Source of the DNA: Bacteroidota bacterium
GTDB taxonomy: Bacteria > Bacteroidota > Ignavibacteria > Kapaibacteriales > UBA2268
Assembly: GCA_021780815.1 (NCBI GenBank)
Contig: JAJXYC010000003.1
Location: forward strand, 104,277 to 168,276
Reading direction: 5' to 3'
DNA: 64,000 bases
The notes below the pieces were generated by a model. It did no database searches. It saw only the letters and a list, made by a program, of their open reading frames with translations, and had not been told where the DNA came from. Of the stretch, positions 9,819 to 18,221 are shown one piece after another. How positions within the stretch are numbered: position 1 is the first letter of the stretch; each line of letters starts with the position of its first letter. A program made the position numbers and the translations under genes.

Positions 9819-10937
9819 ATGGCAAAAACTAACAAACAAAAAGAAATTATTTCTCAATCTTCAAAAGAAGTTGTGAAAACAAAATTAAAAGAAGTTGTTG
9901 ATAAAACAAAATCTATAAAAGATAAGGTAAATCGGGAATTGCCAGAAGAGAAGCCGTCTCCAAATAAACTGGAAAAAGAATCTATGAAAAAATCTATAAA
10001 AGAAGACAATAAAAAAACAAAGATTGCTACTTCCGAACCTGTTGCCGAAAAAACTAAGGGAAAAACAGCGGAGGCTGTGAAAACTATGACAAAATCTATA
10101 AAAGATAGCACTGCTAATTTAGACGCTAAAACATCTAAAAAATCGATTACGCCTGGTACAGAAACAACAAAAGCTTCAAAAGAAATTAAAAATGCGATTA
10201 AAAAAGCCCCTGCTAAAAAATCTCAAAAAAGTAAAGATTTGGAAGCTGCTCTTGTGCCGATACAAAAACCAACGGTAAAAAAATCAGCTGATGAATTAGA
10301 AACTGAATTGATTAATAAAAAGAAAGTTCCTGAACAAGAAGCAATAAAAACTGGAGGAAAATCTGAAAAGAAAATTACTGTTGCAAAAGAAAAAGAACCT
10401 GTTGCTGTAGTAGAAACTAAAAAGCATACTGTTGAAAAACCTAACAAGCAAGAAAAATCTCTATCTGGCAAAGCCCCTAATAAAGTACAAAATCAAGATA
10501 CAACACAAAAAGAAATTCGTTATAGCGATGACGAATTACAAATGTTCGAAAATGTTATTCTTGAAGCAAAAAGAGAATCCCTCGACGAATTAAGAATGTT
10601 AAGGGATAGACTTGACGATTTAAATAGCTACGATATGGCAGAAGAAAGCATGATATATTCTATGCATATGGGCGAACAAGGAACTGAACCTATAGAAAAA
10701 GAAAAAACTTATGCTCAAATTCAAAGATTAACTGAATATATCAAAAAACTTGATGATGCTTTGCAAAGAATCAAAGACAAAACTTATGGTATTTGCCGTG
10801 TTTGTGGCATTTTAATTGCAAAAGAAAGATTGCTCGCAGTTCCAATTACTACATTGTCTGCTTCTTGGAAAATACATCAAAAATGTCCTGATGATAACGT
10901 CGATAGAATTGAACCTATGAAAGAACAACTTATGTAA
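9819..10937 (+). CDS. DksA/TraR-family protein with long Lys/Glu-rich N-terminal region
   Basis: The 372-residue protein has two parts. Residues 1 to about 225 are low-complexity and Lys/Glu/Thr-rich, with repeated KSIKD/KSIKE units, and are probably disordered. The last 145 residues form a DksA-type coiled coil (ELRMLRDRLDDLNSYDMAEES) and a terminal zinc-finger region, C326-x2-C329 and H353-x2-C356. DksA-type proteins bind in the RNA polymerase secondary channel; many Bacteroidota members have lost the finger cysteines, while here a C2HC set remains. A GGAG site precedes the ATG. The usual neighbour ileS is upstream, but lspA, often next in relatives, is not downstream: a restriction-modification island follows instead. 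Confidence 0.8.
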   Translation: MAKTNKQKEIISQSSKEVVKTKLKEVVDKTKSIKDKVNRELPEEKPSPNKLEKESMKKSIKEDNKKTKIATSEPVAEKTKGKTAEAVKTMTKSIKDSTANLDAKTSKKSITPGTETTKASKEIKNAIKKAPAKKSQKSKDLEAALVPIQKPTVKKSADELETELINKKKVPEQEAIKTGGKSEKKITVAKEKEPVAVVETKKHTVEKPNKQEKSLSGKAPNKVQNQDTTQKEIRYSDDELQMFENVILEAKRESLDELRMLRDRLDDLNSYDMAEESMIYSMHMGEQGTEPIEKEKTYAQIQRLTEYIKKLDDALQRIKDKTYGICRVCGILIAKERLLAVPITTLSASWKIHQKCPDDNVDRIEPMKEQLM

Positions 10938-10967
10938 TTCTTTTCTTATTATAAGCGATTAACAACA

Positions 10968-11003
10968 AAAGGCTATCTTGAAACAATGATAGCCTTTGTT
11001 ATA
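10968..11003 (+). terminator. Terminator after the DksA-like gene
   Basis: AAAGGCTATC (10968-10977) pairs fully with GATAGCCTTT (10988-10997) across a 10-base loop, and a short T-rich tail follows. It closes the ileS/DksA unit 30 bases after the stop. Confidence 0.8.
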
Positions 11004-11089
11004 TGCGATAGATACACTTTTGCTCACAATTCTAATTACTTCGCACACATTAACTTTAAGCGAAAAATAGACATATCTTAGAAATTTTG

Positions 11090-11097
11090 TAACTTTG
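11090..11097 (+). promoter_or_regulatory. Candidate -7 promoter element before the TetR-like remnant
   Basis: TAACTTTG matches TAnnTTTG and lies 40 bases before the ATG of the broken reading frame at 11138. No TTG is present at the standard distance, so this is tentative. Confidence 0.3.
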
Positions 11098-11137
11098 CAA
11101 CTTCTAATTTAACAAAAATAATATTCAGTATGGGTGT

Positions 11138-11300
11138 ATGGATGCCAAACACATTAAACAGATTATTAAAGAATCTCTCAAATTGATGATAGACTTCGAA
11201 ACCAAATACTGAAGAAATTAATGTTACACAATTGGTAAAAAGGCAAAAGTATAGGAAAACCCACACTACAAAAAATAGCAAAACGTTATGCAATATTTAG
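11138..11300 (+). pseudogene. Broken small regulator, possibly a TetR-type helix-turn-helix remnant
   Basis: The frame from ATG 11138 reads MDAKHIKQIIKESLKLMIDF and stops at 11210. In the next frame, from 11211 to the stop at 11298, it continues with EEINVTQLVKRQKYRKT...SKTLCNI. Joined across one frame break, this resembles the N-terminal helix and helix-turn-helix of a TetR regulator, where I-x-V-x-x-L-V-K-R and S-R-x-T-F-Y-x-N-F are typical. The product is only about 53 residues and lacks a ligand domain, so it would be a relic. This is pattern reading by eye in AT-rich sequence and may be wrong. Nothing else was recognised between 11004 and 11399. Confidence 0.3.
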
Positions 11301-11399
11301 CAAAGTAAATAAAATTTATTATAAAAAAACAAAAACTCGCTGGTCAAAAGTTCCCTTTATCTATTTTTGACTCACATAAATCGTAAGGAGAAAAAAAAT

Positions 11400-12593
11400 A
11401 TGAACAATTTGGAAGCAGTAAGACAAAAATCTGGAATCAACGGAGAATACAAGGAATTACTTTTTCCATTACCTAAAAAGCTCATATTCAAAGAAGAAAA
11501 AATCATTAAATCATTATTTAATAATTTTATAGAATCAGAAATGACATTTGACCTGTCGGATGAGCAGTTAACTATATTTCTCAACACATTAGACATTAAA
11601 ATATTTCGAGATGAAATTGACAAAATATTGTCTAATAATAACTCCCCCAATATTAGCAAATTACTTCAAAATATTGTTGATGAAATTGAATCAATTAAAA
11701 GTTATGGTTTTAAAAACAACAAGCGAATATATATTGGTTATAATAAAGAGCGCAAAGTTAAAGATAGAAAAGCAAAAGAAGCAAATCGGAATCAGTATTA
11801 CTATGCTAATAGCAATAACTTTCCCATAATAAATAATACATTGCCTAAAGAATATGAAAACAGCATAATTTGCGGGGATAGCTATGAAGTTTTAAAGAAA
11901 TTACCTGACAATTGCATTGATTTAGTTTTTACTTCCCCTCCTTATAATTTTGGGCTTGATTATGAAGCCAATGAAGATGCCCATCATTGGGATAAATATT
12001 TCTCAAAACTATTTGAGATCTTTTCAGAATGCATCAGAGTTGTAAAATATGGAGGAAGAATAGTTGTCAACATTCAGCCCCTTTTTTCAGATTACATACC
12101 AAGCCATCATATAATAAGCAATTTTTTCATTTCAAATAAAATGATATGGAAAGGCGAAATATTGTGGGAAAAAAATAACTATAATTGCAAATATACTGCT
12201 TGGGGAAGTTGGAAAAGCCCCAGCAACCCATATTTAAAATACACTTGGGAATTTGTTGAAATATTTTCTAAGGGTACATTAAAAAAAGAAGGACAACAGG
12301 ACAAAGCCGACATTACTGCTGATGAATTTAAAAAATGGGTTGTGGCAAAATGGTCAATTGCTCCTGAAAGAAATATGAAATCTTTCAACCATCCTGCAAT
12401 GTTCCCAGAAGAATTAGCAACAAGAGTAATTAAATTATTTAGTTTTGAAAATGATATTATATTAGATCCTTTCAATGGTGCTGGCACTACAACTTTTATT
12501 GCCCGTAGATTTAATAGAAAATATTTAGGTATTGATATAGCAAAAGAGTACTGTGATATAGCAAACAATAGAATGTCTTCAACATTTTTTTAA
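11400..12593 (+). CDS. Type II DNA methyltransferase (amino-methylating, N4-cytosine or N6-adenine)
   Basis: This 397-residue enzyme transfers a methyl group from S-adenosylmethionine to an exocyclic amino group in its target. The catalytic motif TSPPYNFG is at residues 178-185 and precedes the cofactor-binding motif DPFNGAGTT at about residues 356-364, the order of the beta class. The SPPY form is most common in N4-cytosine enzymes but does not exclude adenine. Residues 1-150 are a helical region of unknown role, perhaps target recognition. The ATG at 11400 is chosen over an upstream ATG at 11367 because AAGGAG (11385-11390) precedes it. The restriction gene follows after 9 bases, so the two form one unit. 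Confidence 0.85.
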   Translation: MNNLEAVRQKSGINGEYKELLFPLPKKLIFKEEKIIKSLFNNFIESEMTFDLSDEQLTIFLNTLDIKIFRDEIDKILSNNNSPNISKLLQNIVDEIESIKSYGFKNNKRIYIGYNKERKVKDRKAKEANRNQYYYANSNNFPIINNTLPKEYENSIICGDSYEVLKKLPDNCIDLVFTSPPYNFGLDYEANEDAHHWDKYFSKLFEIFSECIRVVKYGGRIVVNIQPLFSDYIPSHHIISNFFISNKMIWKGEILWEKNNYNCKYTAWGSWKSPSNPYLKYTWEFVEIFSKGTLKKEGQQDKADITADEFKKWVVAKWSIAPERNMKSFNHPAMFPEELATRVIKLFSFENDIILDPFNGAGTTTFIARRFNRKYLGIDIAKEYCDIANNRMSSTFF

Positions 12594-12602
12594 GGAGTAT
12601 AT

Positions 12603-13304
12603 ATGCCTTACAGCATTGATGAAATATTAAAAGCGTATGAAATATTGATCAAAGGCATTGAAGCAGATGCAACAGACGATGAAGAACGTGCTTTTGGTGG
12701 GATTATAAGAGCGGGAAAAGGAAAATTGGTAGAAAGTATTGCACGACATATGGTAGAAATAGCATGGGATAAAATTGGAGGCGAACCTGAACGACTTTCA
12801 CTTAGAAAACAGACATTTAAAATTCCAATAAATAAATCATATATAGAAAAATTGACAAATAATGCAATTCGAAATTTTATCTATAAAAATATTTCGGATT
12901 ATTATTACACTTTCAAAACAGATGTTCATGTTTCAATTGATAACAGCATGGTAATGGGTATTGAATGCAAAGCATATACAGAAAATGCAATGTTAAAAAG
13001 AATTATGGTAGATTTTACTTTGCTAAAAAGTATTATGCCAAATGTTAGTTGCGTCCTATTGCAATTAGAAAGTCAATTAACAGGCGATTATTCTTCTCCA
13101 AAAAAGAAAATAATTTTTGGGAGTCATTCAAGCCACACAATTATGTCTTACTTTGATGTTGAACTGAACATTATTACCTTGCTTGAAGGTGAAAGAAAAG
13201 TAAATGAACCAATTCACAATTCAGAATATTTTAAAGATTTACGAAAAGATGTATTAGAAATTGGAATTAATGAATTATCTGATTTATTAAAACAATATCA
13301 ATAA
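12603..13304 (+). CDS. Probable type II restriction endonuclease (PD-(D/E)xK type)
   Basis: The 233-residue protein is not a family I can name, but it has a plausible nuclease core: Asp107 in TDVHV, then Glu121-Cys-Lys123 in GIECKAY, with the spacing of a D-x13-E-x-K site. A helix with a basic AGKGKLVESIARH segment precedes it, as in many PD-(D/E)xK enzymes. It starts 9 bases after the methyltransferase stop with its own AAGGAG site. The position next to the methyltransferase is the strongest argument for a cognate endonuclease. The target sequence cannot be read from the protein. No controller (C) protein is visible. Confidence 0.65.
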   Translation: MPYSIDEILKAYEILIKGIEADATDDEERAFGGIIRAGKGKLVESIARHMVEIAWDKIGGEPERLSLRKQTFKIPINKSYIEKLTNNAIRNFIYKNISDYYYTFKTDVHVSIDNSMVMGIECKAYTENAMLKRIMVDFTLLKSIMPNVSCVLLQLESQLTGDYSSPKKKIIFGSHSSHTIMSYFDVELNIITLLEGERKVNEPIHNSEYFKDLRKDVLEIGINELSDLLKQYQ

Positions 13305-13343
13305 TTAAAAAGTGTCTAATATACAAAAAATATATAACAAAAA

Positions 13344-13380
13344 AAGAGAGGTACCTTATGTGTGCGGGACAACCTCTCTT
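13344..13380. terminator. Bidirectional terminator between the restriction gene and the frr-side operon
   Basis: AAGAGAGGT (13344-13352) pairs with ACCTCTCTT (13372-13380) around a 19-base loop. A runs on the left and T-rich sequence on the right let it work for both the plus-strand restriction gene and the minus-strand gene ending at 13402... that is, it serves convergent transcripts. Confidence 0.7.
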
Positions 13381-13401
13381 ATTAATTATTTTTTGTTCTT
13401 A

Positions 13402-13854
13402 TTAATTAAGGATTTCGCTTAAAGTATGGAAAGTTGAATGTAATTTTTCTACTTTTGCTTTTAAAGTTGCATCATCTTTTTTCAAATTTTTAGTCGTATT
13501 AACATAAGTTTTCAAATCCGCAATAGAAGTAGTCAAATCCTTTAAAGTTGATTTAAATTGAATATCTTTGGATTGATATTTCTTAGGCAACTTCATTTTT
13601 TCCATAGATTTAGCAACCTTTTCCATCCCAGTAATATCCTTTTTCATTTCATTTAACTTGAAATTAGGGTAATCTTTATGATAAAATTTTGCAATATACT
13701 TATGGAAGTTGTCTAATTCTTTGCTTTTAGATTCTTTCTCATCGTCAGCACATTCTGTTTTAGATTGTTTTTCTACTTTTGGAGCGGCAACAGAAAGATT
13801 AACAATAGTTACAAACATTACCAAGATAAAAGAAAAAAACAGTTTAGTTTTCAT
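13402..13854 (-). CDS. Small secreted helical protein of unknown function
   Basis: This 150-residue protein is not recognised. An ATG at 13854 starts a clear signal peptide (MKTKLFFSFILVMFVTIVNL, cleavage probably after SVAA), so the longer reading frame is not preferred. The mature part is rich in Lys, Asp and Glu and almost wholly helical, with Leu/Thr heptad-like spacing in the second half (LKDLTTSIADLKTYV). It lies 30 bases after frr at the end of the translation operon, on the same strand, and may be a read-through member. A periplasmic location is inferred. Confidence 0.6.
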   Translation of the reverse strand: MKTKLFFSFILVMFVTIVNLSVAAPKVEKQSKTECADDEKESKSKELDNFHKYIAKFYHKDYPNFKLNEMKKDITGMEKVAKSMEKMKLPKKYQSKDIQFKSTLKDLTTSIADLKTYVNTTKNLKKDDATLKAKVEKLHSTFHTLSEILN

Positions 13855-13884
13855 AGTTTTTTTATAATTAAGTGAAACAAACAA

Positions 13885-14445
13885 TTAATTTTCGAGAAGT
13901 TCTTTTTCTTTGTCAGCCAGGATTTTATCTATTTTACTAATAAATTCATCAGTAACTTTTTGTAATAATTCTTCGCCTTTCTTCCTGTCATCTTCCGACA
14001 AAGTTTTGTTCTTTTCTTCTTTTTTCAAAGTTTCCATAAAGTCTCGTCGAATATTTCGTATAGCAACTTTCCCTTCTTCTGCATATTTTTTAGAAAGTTT
14101 AACAAATTCTTTTCTTCTTTCTTCGGTAAGAGGCGGCACATTAATTCTAATTAAAATTCCATCATTTTGAGGATTAAATCCTAGGTCAGATTGCTGAATA
14201 GCTTTTTCAATATTTTGTAAAATACCTTTATCGTAAGGATTGATGACAATAGTCCTAGCATCGGGGACAGAAACGTTAGCCGTCTGATTTAAAGAAGTAG
14301 GAGAACCGTAATAATCGACAGTAACTCCATCGAGGAGAGAAGCTGATGCTCTCCCAGTTCTAACTTTTCCAATTTGGCTTTTATTAAACTCTAATGATTT
14401 ATCCATTAGTTTGCGAGCTGAATCAATAATTTCTTTCACAGACAT
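13885..14445 (-). CDS. frr: Ribosome recycling factor
   Basis: The 186-residue length is typical. RRF splits post-termination ribosomes together with EF-G. Recognisable parts are the N-terminal helix ending in KVRTGRAS, the strand YYGSPTSLNQTANVSVPDAR, NPYDKGIL and the conserved INVPPLTEERRKEFVK segment. The ATG at 14445 is taken; an in-frame TTG at 14451 would add two residues. It is the last housekeeping gene of the rplM-rpsI-rpsB-tsf-pyrH-frr series, and the pyrH-frr pairing is widely conserved. Confidence 0.95.
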   Translation of the reverse strand: MSVKEIIDSARKLMDKSLEFNKSQIGKVRTGRASASLLDGVTVDYYGSPTSLNQTANVSVPDARTIVINPYDKGILQNIEKAIQQSDLGFNPQNDGILIRINVPPLTEERRKEFVKLSKKYAEEGKVAIRNIRRDFMETLKKEEKNKTLSEDDRKKGEELLQKVTDEFISKIDKILADKEKELLEN

Positions 14446-14462
14446 ATACAACCCAAAATGTT

Positions 14463-15191
14463 TTACAAACTTAAATTATTATTATCAATAATGGTCCCAA
14501 TATTTTCACCACTTATCAATCTTTTCAAATTGCCTTGCACATTAATATTAAAAACACGAATAGGCAAATTGTTTTCTTTGCATAGAGTGAATGCAGTTTG
14601 GTCCATAACCTTCAAGTTATTTTCAATAACTTTATCGTAGGATATATTGTTAAACATAACGGCGTGAGCATTAATTTCGGGATCCGCATCGTAAACACCA
14701 TTAACACGAGTACCTTTCAAGATAACTTCTGCTTCAATTTCAATAGCCCGAAGCACAGCAGCGGTATCAGTTGTAAAATAAGGATTCCCAGTTCCCGCTC
14801 CAAAAATAACAACTCTACCTTTTTCGAGGTGTCTAATAGCCCTGCGACGAATTAAAGGTTCAGCGATTTGTTCCATTTTTATAGCAGTTTGAAGGCGAGT
14901 AGGAACGCCGAAAGATTCTAAAGCGTTTTGGAAAGCCATTGAATTAATAACCGTCGCAAGCATCCCCATATAATCACCACTAACTTTTGTTATTCCTTTT
15001 GCTGCTGCCTGTACCCCACGAAAAATATTCCCGCCACCAATAACTAATCCGATTTGTACACCTTCTTTGTATATTTCGGCAACTTCGCTTGCAAAATTGT
15101 AAAGAGCTTTGGGGTCAATTCCAAAGCTCTCTTCACCCATTAAAGCTTCACCGCTTAATTTTAACAATATTCTCTTATAAACTATCGACAT
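14463..15191 (-). CDS. pyrH: Uridylate kinase
   Basis: UMP kinase phosphorylates UMP to UDP and belongs to the amino-acid kinase fold. The 242 residues show [14 protein letters not shown] at the N-terminus, the [10 protein letters not shown] loop, [13 protein letters not shown] and [16 protein letters not shown], all standard for the bacterial hexameric enzyme. It starts one base after the tsf stop and is followed by frr, so it is translated within the operon. Confidence 0.96.
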   Translation of the reverse strand: MSIVYKRILLKLSGEALMGEESFGIDPKALYNFASEVAEIYKEGVQIGLVIGGGNIFRGVQAAAKGITKVSGDYMGMLATVINSMAFQNALESFGVPTRLQTAIKMEQIAEPLIRRRAIRHLEKGRVVIFGAGTGNPYFTTDTAAVLRAIEIEAEVILKGTRVNGVYDADPEINAHAVMFNNISYDKVIENNLKVMDQTAFTLCKENNLPIRVFNINVQGNLKRLISGENIGTIIDNNNLSL

Positions 15192-15192
15192 A

Positions 15193-16068
15193 TTATTCTT
15201 CTGATGATTCGCCGAGATAATATCTTACGAAGTTCTTAACTTTAACTTCTTTCCCTAATTCTTTGCTAATTTCTTTTACAACATCAGCAACAACTTTGTT
15301 AGAATCTTTAACGAAAGTTTGTTCTAATAAGCAAAATTCAGTAAAGAATTTATCTAGTTTCCCTTGTGCTATTTTTTCAGCAATTTCAGGTTTCTTCCCT
15401 TCATCAAGTGCTACTTGTAAATAAATTTCTTTTTCTTTATTTAAAATATCTTGATTAACTTGGCTTCTATCTACAAATCTTGGGTTCATTGCCGCAATTT
15501 GCATAGCAATATCACGAGATAATAATTTAGCAGATTCTGTAATTTCACTAGCACCTTCAAAAACGAGCAAAACGCCAAGTTTATTTCCAGCATGCATATA
15601 ATCAACAATATATCCATTATCTACGAATACTTTTTCAAAACGACGAAGTCTAATATTTTCAGAGAACTTAGCTAGTATTTCATTATGAATACCTTCAATA
15701 GTATCATCATTAATTTTTGTTTGCATAATGTCGTCGTAAGTATTTGCATTATCATTATGGAAATAAGCATCTCTGACAGTTTCAACATAAGCAATAAATT
15801 GTTCGTTACGAGCAACAAAGTCAGTTTCGCAATTAATTTCAGTTATTACTGACTTTTTATAATCATCACTGGTTTTAGTAAAGATAAGCCCTTCTTTAGC
15901 AGCTTTTGCCGCACGTTTTGCCGCAGTAGCAGCACCTTTTTTGCGTAATATTTCAACGGCTTCTTTAAAATCACCATTAGAATCAACAAGTGCTTTTTTG
16001 CAATCACCCATTCCAGCGCCAGTCATTTCTCTTAATTCTTTAACCATTTGTGGAGTTATATCTGTCAT
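15193..16068 (-). CDS. tsf: Elongation factor Ts
   Basis: EF-Ts is the nucleotide exchange factor for EF-Tu. The protein has 291 residues, with the N-terminal UBA-like [19 protein letters not shown], the core [14 protein letters not shown] signature and a central [10 protein letters not shown] segment. AAGGGAAA precedes the ATG. It lies 99 bases after rpsB in the same operon, as in most bacteria. Confidence 0.96.
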   Translation of the reverse strand: MTDITPQMVKELREMTGAGMGDCKKALVDSNGDFKEAVEILRKKGAATAAKRAAKAAKEGLIFTKTSDDYKKSVITEINCETDFVARNEQFIAYVETVRDAYFHNDNANTYDDIMQTKINDDTIEGIHNEILAKFSENIRLRRFEKVFVDNGYIVDYMHAGNKLGVLLVFEGASEITESAKLLSRDIAMQIAAMNPRFVDRSQVNQDILNKEKEIYLQVALDEGKKPEIAEKIAQGKLDKFFTEFCLLEQTFVKDSNKVVADVVKEISKELGKEVKVKNFVRYYLGESSEE

Positions 16069-16167
16069 AATTTTTCCCTTAGTCTTTTAAATAAAATAAA
16101 TTGTAATATAAATATTGTAAATTTAGATTAAATGAGAACAATCAAATCTTCAATTATTAAATTATTA

Positions 16168-17046
16168 TTAATTGCTGTCGGCAATTGAAGATTCGTCTGT
16201 ATGTGTATCGTTATTTCCATTATCTTCAAATTCAGAAGATTTAGTTTGATGTTTTCTTTCACGGAATTTACGCTGTACTTTAACAGCGTTATCGCCTTCT
16301 AATTCTTGTTCTTTTATTAATCTATCGCCAGTAGCTTCAAGTTCAGCTTGGCGAATACGAGAAAGAGAACTACCCTCGATAATAGCATCAGAAATAACTT
16401 TTGTAATTAGATCTATTGCTTTAACAGAATCATCATTAGAAGGAATAGGAAAATCAACTAAATCTGGGTCAGTATTAGTATCTACGAAACCGATAATAGG
16501 AATACCAAGCACTTTTGCTTCTTTTAAAGCGATGTGTTCTTTTTTAATATCAACAACAAACAAAGCATTAGGAATTCTATTCATAGTTTCGATGCCTCCG
16601 AAAACTTTACGGAGTCTGTCTCTTTCACGATTAAGCATTAATCGTTCTTTTTTAGTAAGTCTATCAAAAGTACCATCAGTTTCCATTTTATCAATCATAT
16701 TCAATCTTTTGATACTTTTTCTAATAGTAATAAAGTTGGTGAGCATACCACCGAGCCAACGTTCAGAAACATAATTTGAATTAGAACGTTTAGCTTCTTG
16801 TTCAATAACATTTTTTGCTTGTGATTTAGTTCCAACGAATAAGATATTTCTACCTTGTGTAGCTAAATCATAAGCCGCATTGCGAGCCAAATCAATTAAT
16901 AGTTGAGTTTTTCTTAAATCAATGATATGAATACCGTTCTTTTCACCAAAAATAAATTTAGACATTTTTGGATTCCAACGGCGAGTAAGATGACCAAAGT
17001 GAGCACCTGCTTCTAACAGGCTTTCGATTGATACATAATGTTCCAT
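16168..17046 (-). CDS. rpsB: 30S ribosomal protein S2
   Basis: S2 is built late into the small subunit. The ATG at 17046 is used, because AGGAG stands 7 bases before it and the product starts [19 protein letters not shown], the expected S2 start; an upstream in-frame start at 17067 is less likely. The 292 residues include RRWNPKM, the [14 protein letters not shown] stretch, [12 protein letters not shown], and [25 protein letters not shown] in segments. The tail after about residue 230 is charged and longer than in E. coli. A strong hairpin occupies the leader (17069-17128). Confidence 0.96.
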   Translation of the reverse strand: MEHYVSIESLLEAGAHFGHLTRRWNPKMSKFIFGEKNGIHIIDLRKTQLLIDLARNAAYDLATQGRNILFVGTKSQAKNVIEQEAKRSNSNYVSERWLGGMLTNFITIRKSIKRLNMIDKMETDGTFDRLTKKERLMLNRERDRLRKVFGGIETMNRIPNALFVVDIKKEHIALKEAKVLGIPIIGFVDTNTDPDLVDFPIPSNDDSVKAIDLITKVISDAIIEGSSLSRIRQAELEATGDRLIKEQELEGDNAVKVQRKFRERKHQTKSSEFEDNGNNDTHTDESSIADSN

Positions 17047-17068
17047 TTTAACTCCTATGTTGTACATC

Positions 17069-17128
17069 TGTTTTCATCAACTTATCTGAACATTCCAAGA
17101 AGGAACACAATCAGATAATCCGAAAACA
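17069..17128 (-). promoter_or_regulatory. Three-tier hairpin in the rpsB leader (candidate autoregulatory or attenuation element)
   Basis: Three pairs of arms nest in one 60-base element, given on the plus strand: TGTTTTC 17069-17075 with GAAAACA 17122-17128, TTATCTGA 17082-17089 with TCAGATAA 17111-17118, and TTCC 17093-17096 with GGAA 17102-17105, separated by internal loops. In the rpsB message it ends about 22 bases before the start codon. There is no T tract, so a plain terminator is unlikely. Leaders bound by S2 or acting as processing sites are known for rpsB in other bacteria; the role here is inferred. Confidence 0.55.
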
Positions 17129-17185
17129 TGCATTTTTTAAATATTTTACAAGAACTAATTAATAAAAATAAATTTGAATAAAAGA

Positions 17186-17572
17186 TTAACGCTTTGAGAA
17201 TTGGAATCTCTTGCGAGCTTTCTTTTGACCATATTTTTTTCTTTCAACCATACGTGGATCACGTCTTAATAAACCTTCGGGTTTAAGTTTAGCACGTAAA
17301 TCTTCTTGAAATTCTACCAAAGCACGTGCAATGCCAAGTTGAATTGCACCGGCTTGTCCCATTTGACCACCGCCATTTGTTTTGATAATAATATCAAACC
17401 TACCTAAGGTATCAGTTATTTTAAGAGGTTTTAATATTATTTCACGGTTATATTCGACAGGGAAATATTCAAAAAATGATTTTTCATTAACATTGATTTT
17501 CCCATTTCCAAGGGACATTCTCACTTGGGCAACTGCTGTTTTTCTTCTACCTGTTGCTTGAAATTCTTTCAT
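17186..17572 (-). CDS. rpsI: 30S ribosomal protein S9
   Basis: The 128-residue protein shows the S9 signature GGGQMGQAGAIQLGIARALV, and a basic C-terminus ending KKARKRFQFSKR, whose last residues reach the ribosomal P site. It starts ATGAAAGAATTTCAAGC after an AGGAA site, 10 bases after rplM; the rplM-rpsI pair is nearly universal. Confidence 0.97.
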   Translation of the reverse strand: MKEFQATGRRKTAVAQVRMSLGNGKINVNEKSFFEYFPVEYNREIILKPLKITDTLGRFDIIIKTNGGGQMGQAGAIQLGIARALVEFQEDLRAKLKPEGLLRRDPRMVERKKYGQKKARKRFQFSKR

Positions 17573-17582
17573 CTATTCCTCA

Positions 17583-18035
17583 TTAATTAAAATTATATTC
17601 GTAATTTTTAGGCATTTGTGCTTCGTGCGGATGTGCTGAGCCACGATACACTTTCAATTTACGAAATATTTGTCTTCCAAGTCTGTTTTTAGGGATCATC
17701 CCTTTCACTGCATGCTCAATAATCAACTCTGGATGTTGATTTACCAAATCTTTAAACTTTCTCAACCGAGCGCCTGTTGGGTATCCAGAATGAGTAAAAT
17801 ATTCTTTCTGTTCTACTCTTTTCCCTTCTAATTGAACTTTCTCGGAATTGATCACTATTACAAAATCACCGTTATCAACATGTGGAGTAAAGTTTGGTTT
17901 ATGTTTGCCTCGTAATAAGATTGCAACTTCTGTTGCTACTCTTCCCACAGTTTTACCTGCTGCGTCCACAATCCACCAATCTCTTTGCACATCTTCTTTC
18001 CGCAATGATTTTGTGATTTTTGCAGAAATTTCCAC
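17583..18035 (-). CDS. rplM: 50S ribosomal protein L13
   Basis: This 150-residue L13 has [20 protein letters not shown] at the N-terminal side, the [20 protein letters not shown] stretch, and the [19 protein letters not shown] segment with GSAHPHEAQ. The start is GTG at 18035, supported by AAAGGAG 7 bases before it. It is the first gene of the translation operon; a -7 promoter element lies at 18076-18083. Confidence 0.97.
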   Translation of the reverse strand: MEISAKITKSLRKEDVQRDWWIVDAAGKTVGRVATEVAILLRGKHKPNFTPHVDNGDFVIVINSEKVQLEGKRVEQKEYFTHSGYPTGARLRKFKDLVNQHPELIIEHAVKGMIPKNRLGRQIFRKLKVYRGSAHPHEAQMPKNYEYNFN

Positions 18036-18075
18036 TATTAACTCCTTTGCTCAAAATTCTAAAAATTATAGATTA

Positions 18076-18083
18076 CAAAATTA
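18076..18083 (-). promoter_or_regulatory. Candidate promoter -7 element for the rplM operon
   Basis: On the minus strand this reads TAATTTTG, a match to TAnnTTTG, 40 bases before the rplM GTG. At a 19-base spacing the -33 position reads TTA rather than TTG. Its place in front of the first gene of a highly expressed operon makes it plausible. Confidence 0.45.
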
Positions 18084-18221
18084 CGAATTTTAAATCAATT
18101 AATAATAAGATATTTATAAATATTTTTGTTATATTTACAAATATTTTGATTTTTTATTTTGTATCTTCTTTTCCCTTTTCATTTCAATTTATACTTTATT
18201 AAAATTTACTATCTATTACAA

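Noticed and set aside
9854..10471. Open frames on the minus strand under the DksA-like gene
   Set aside because: They mirror the low-complexity Lys/Glu codons of the real gene, giving Phe/Ser-rich translations with no family pattern or ribosome binding site.
11078..11293. Minus-strand frame of 71 codons before the restriction island
   Set aside because: Its hydrophobic, Phe-rich translation has no ribosome binding site, and the plus strand gives a better explanation as a broken regulator.
12179..12568. Minus-strand frame of 129 codons inside the methyltransferase
   Set aside because: It is antisense to the catalytic motifs of the methyltransferase and has no own start signal.
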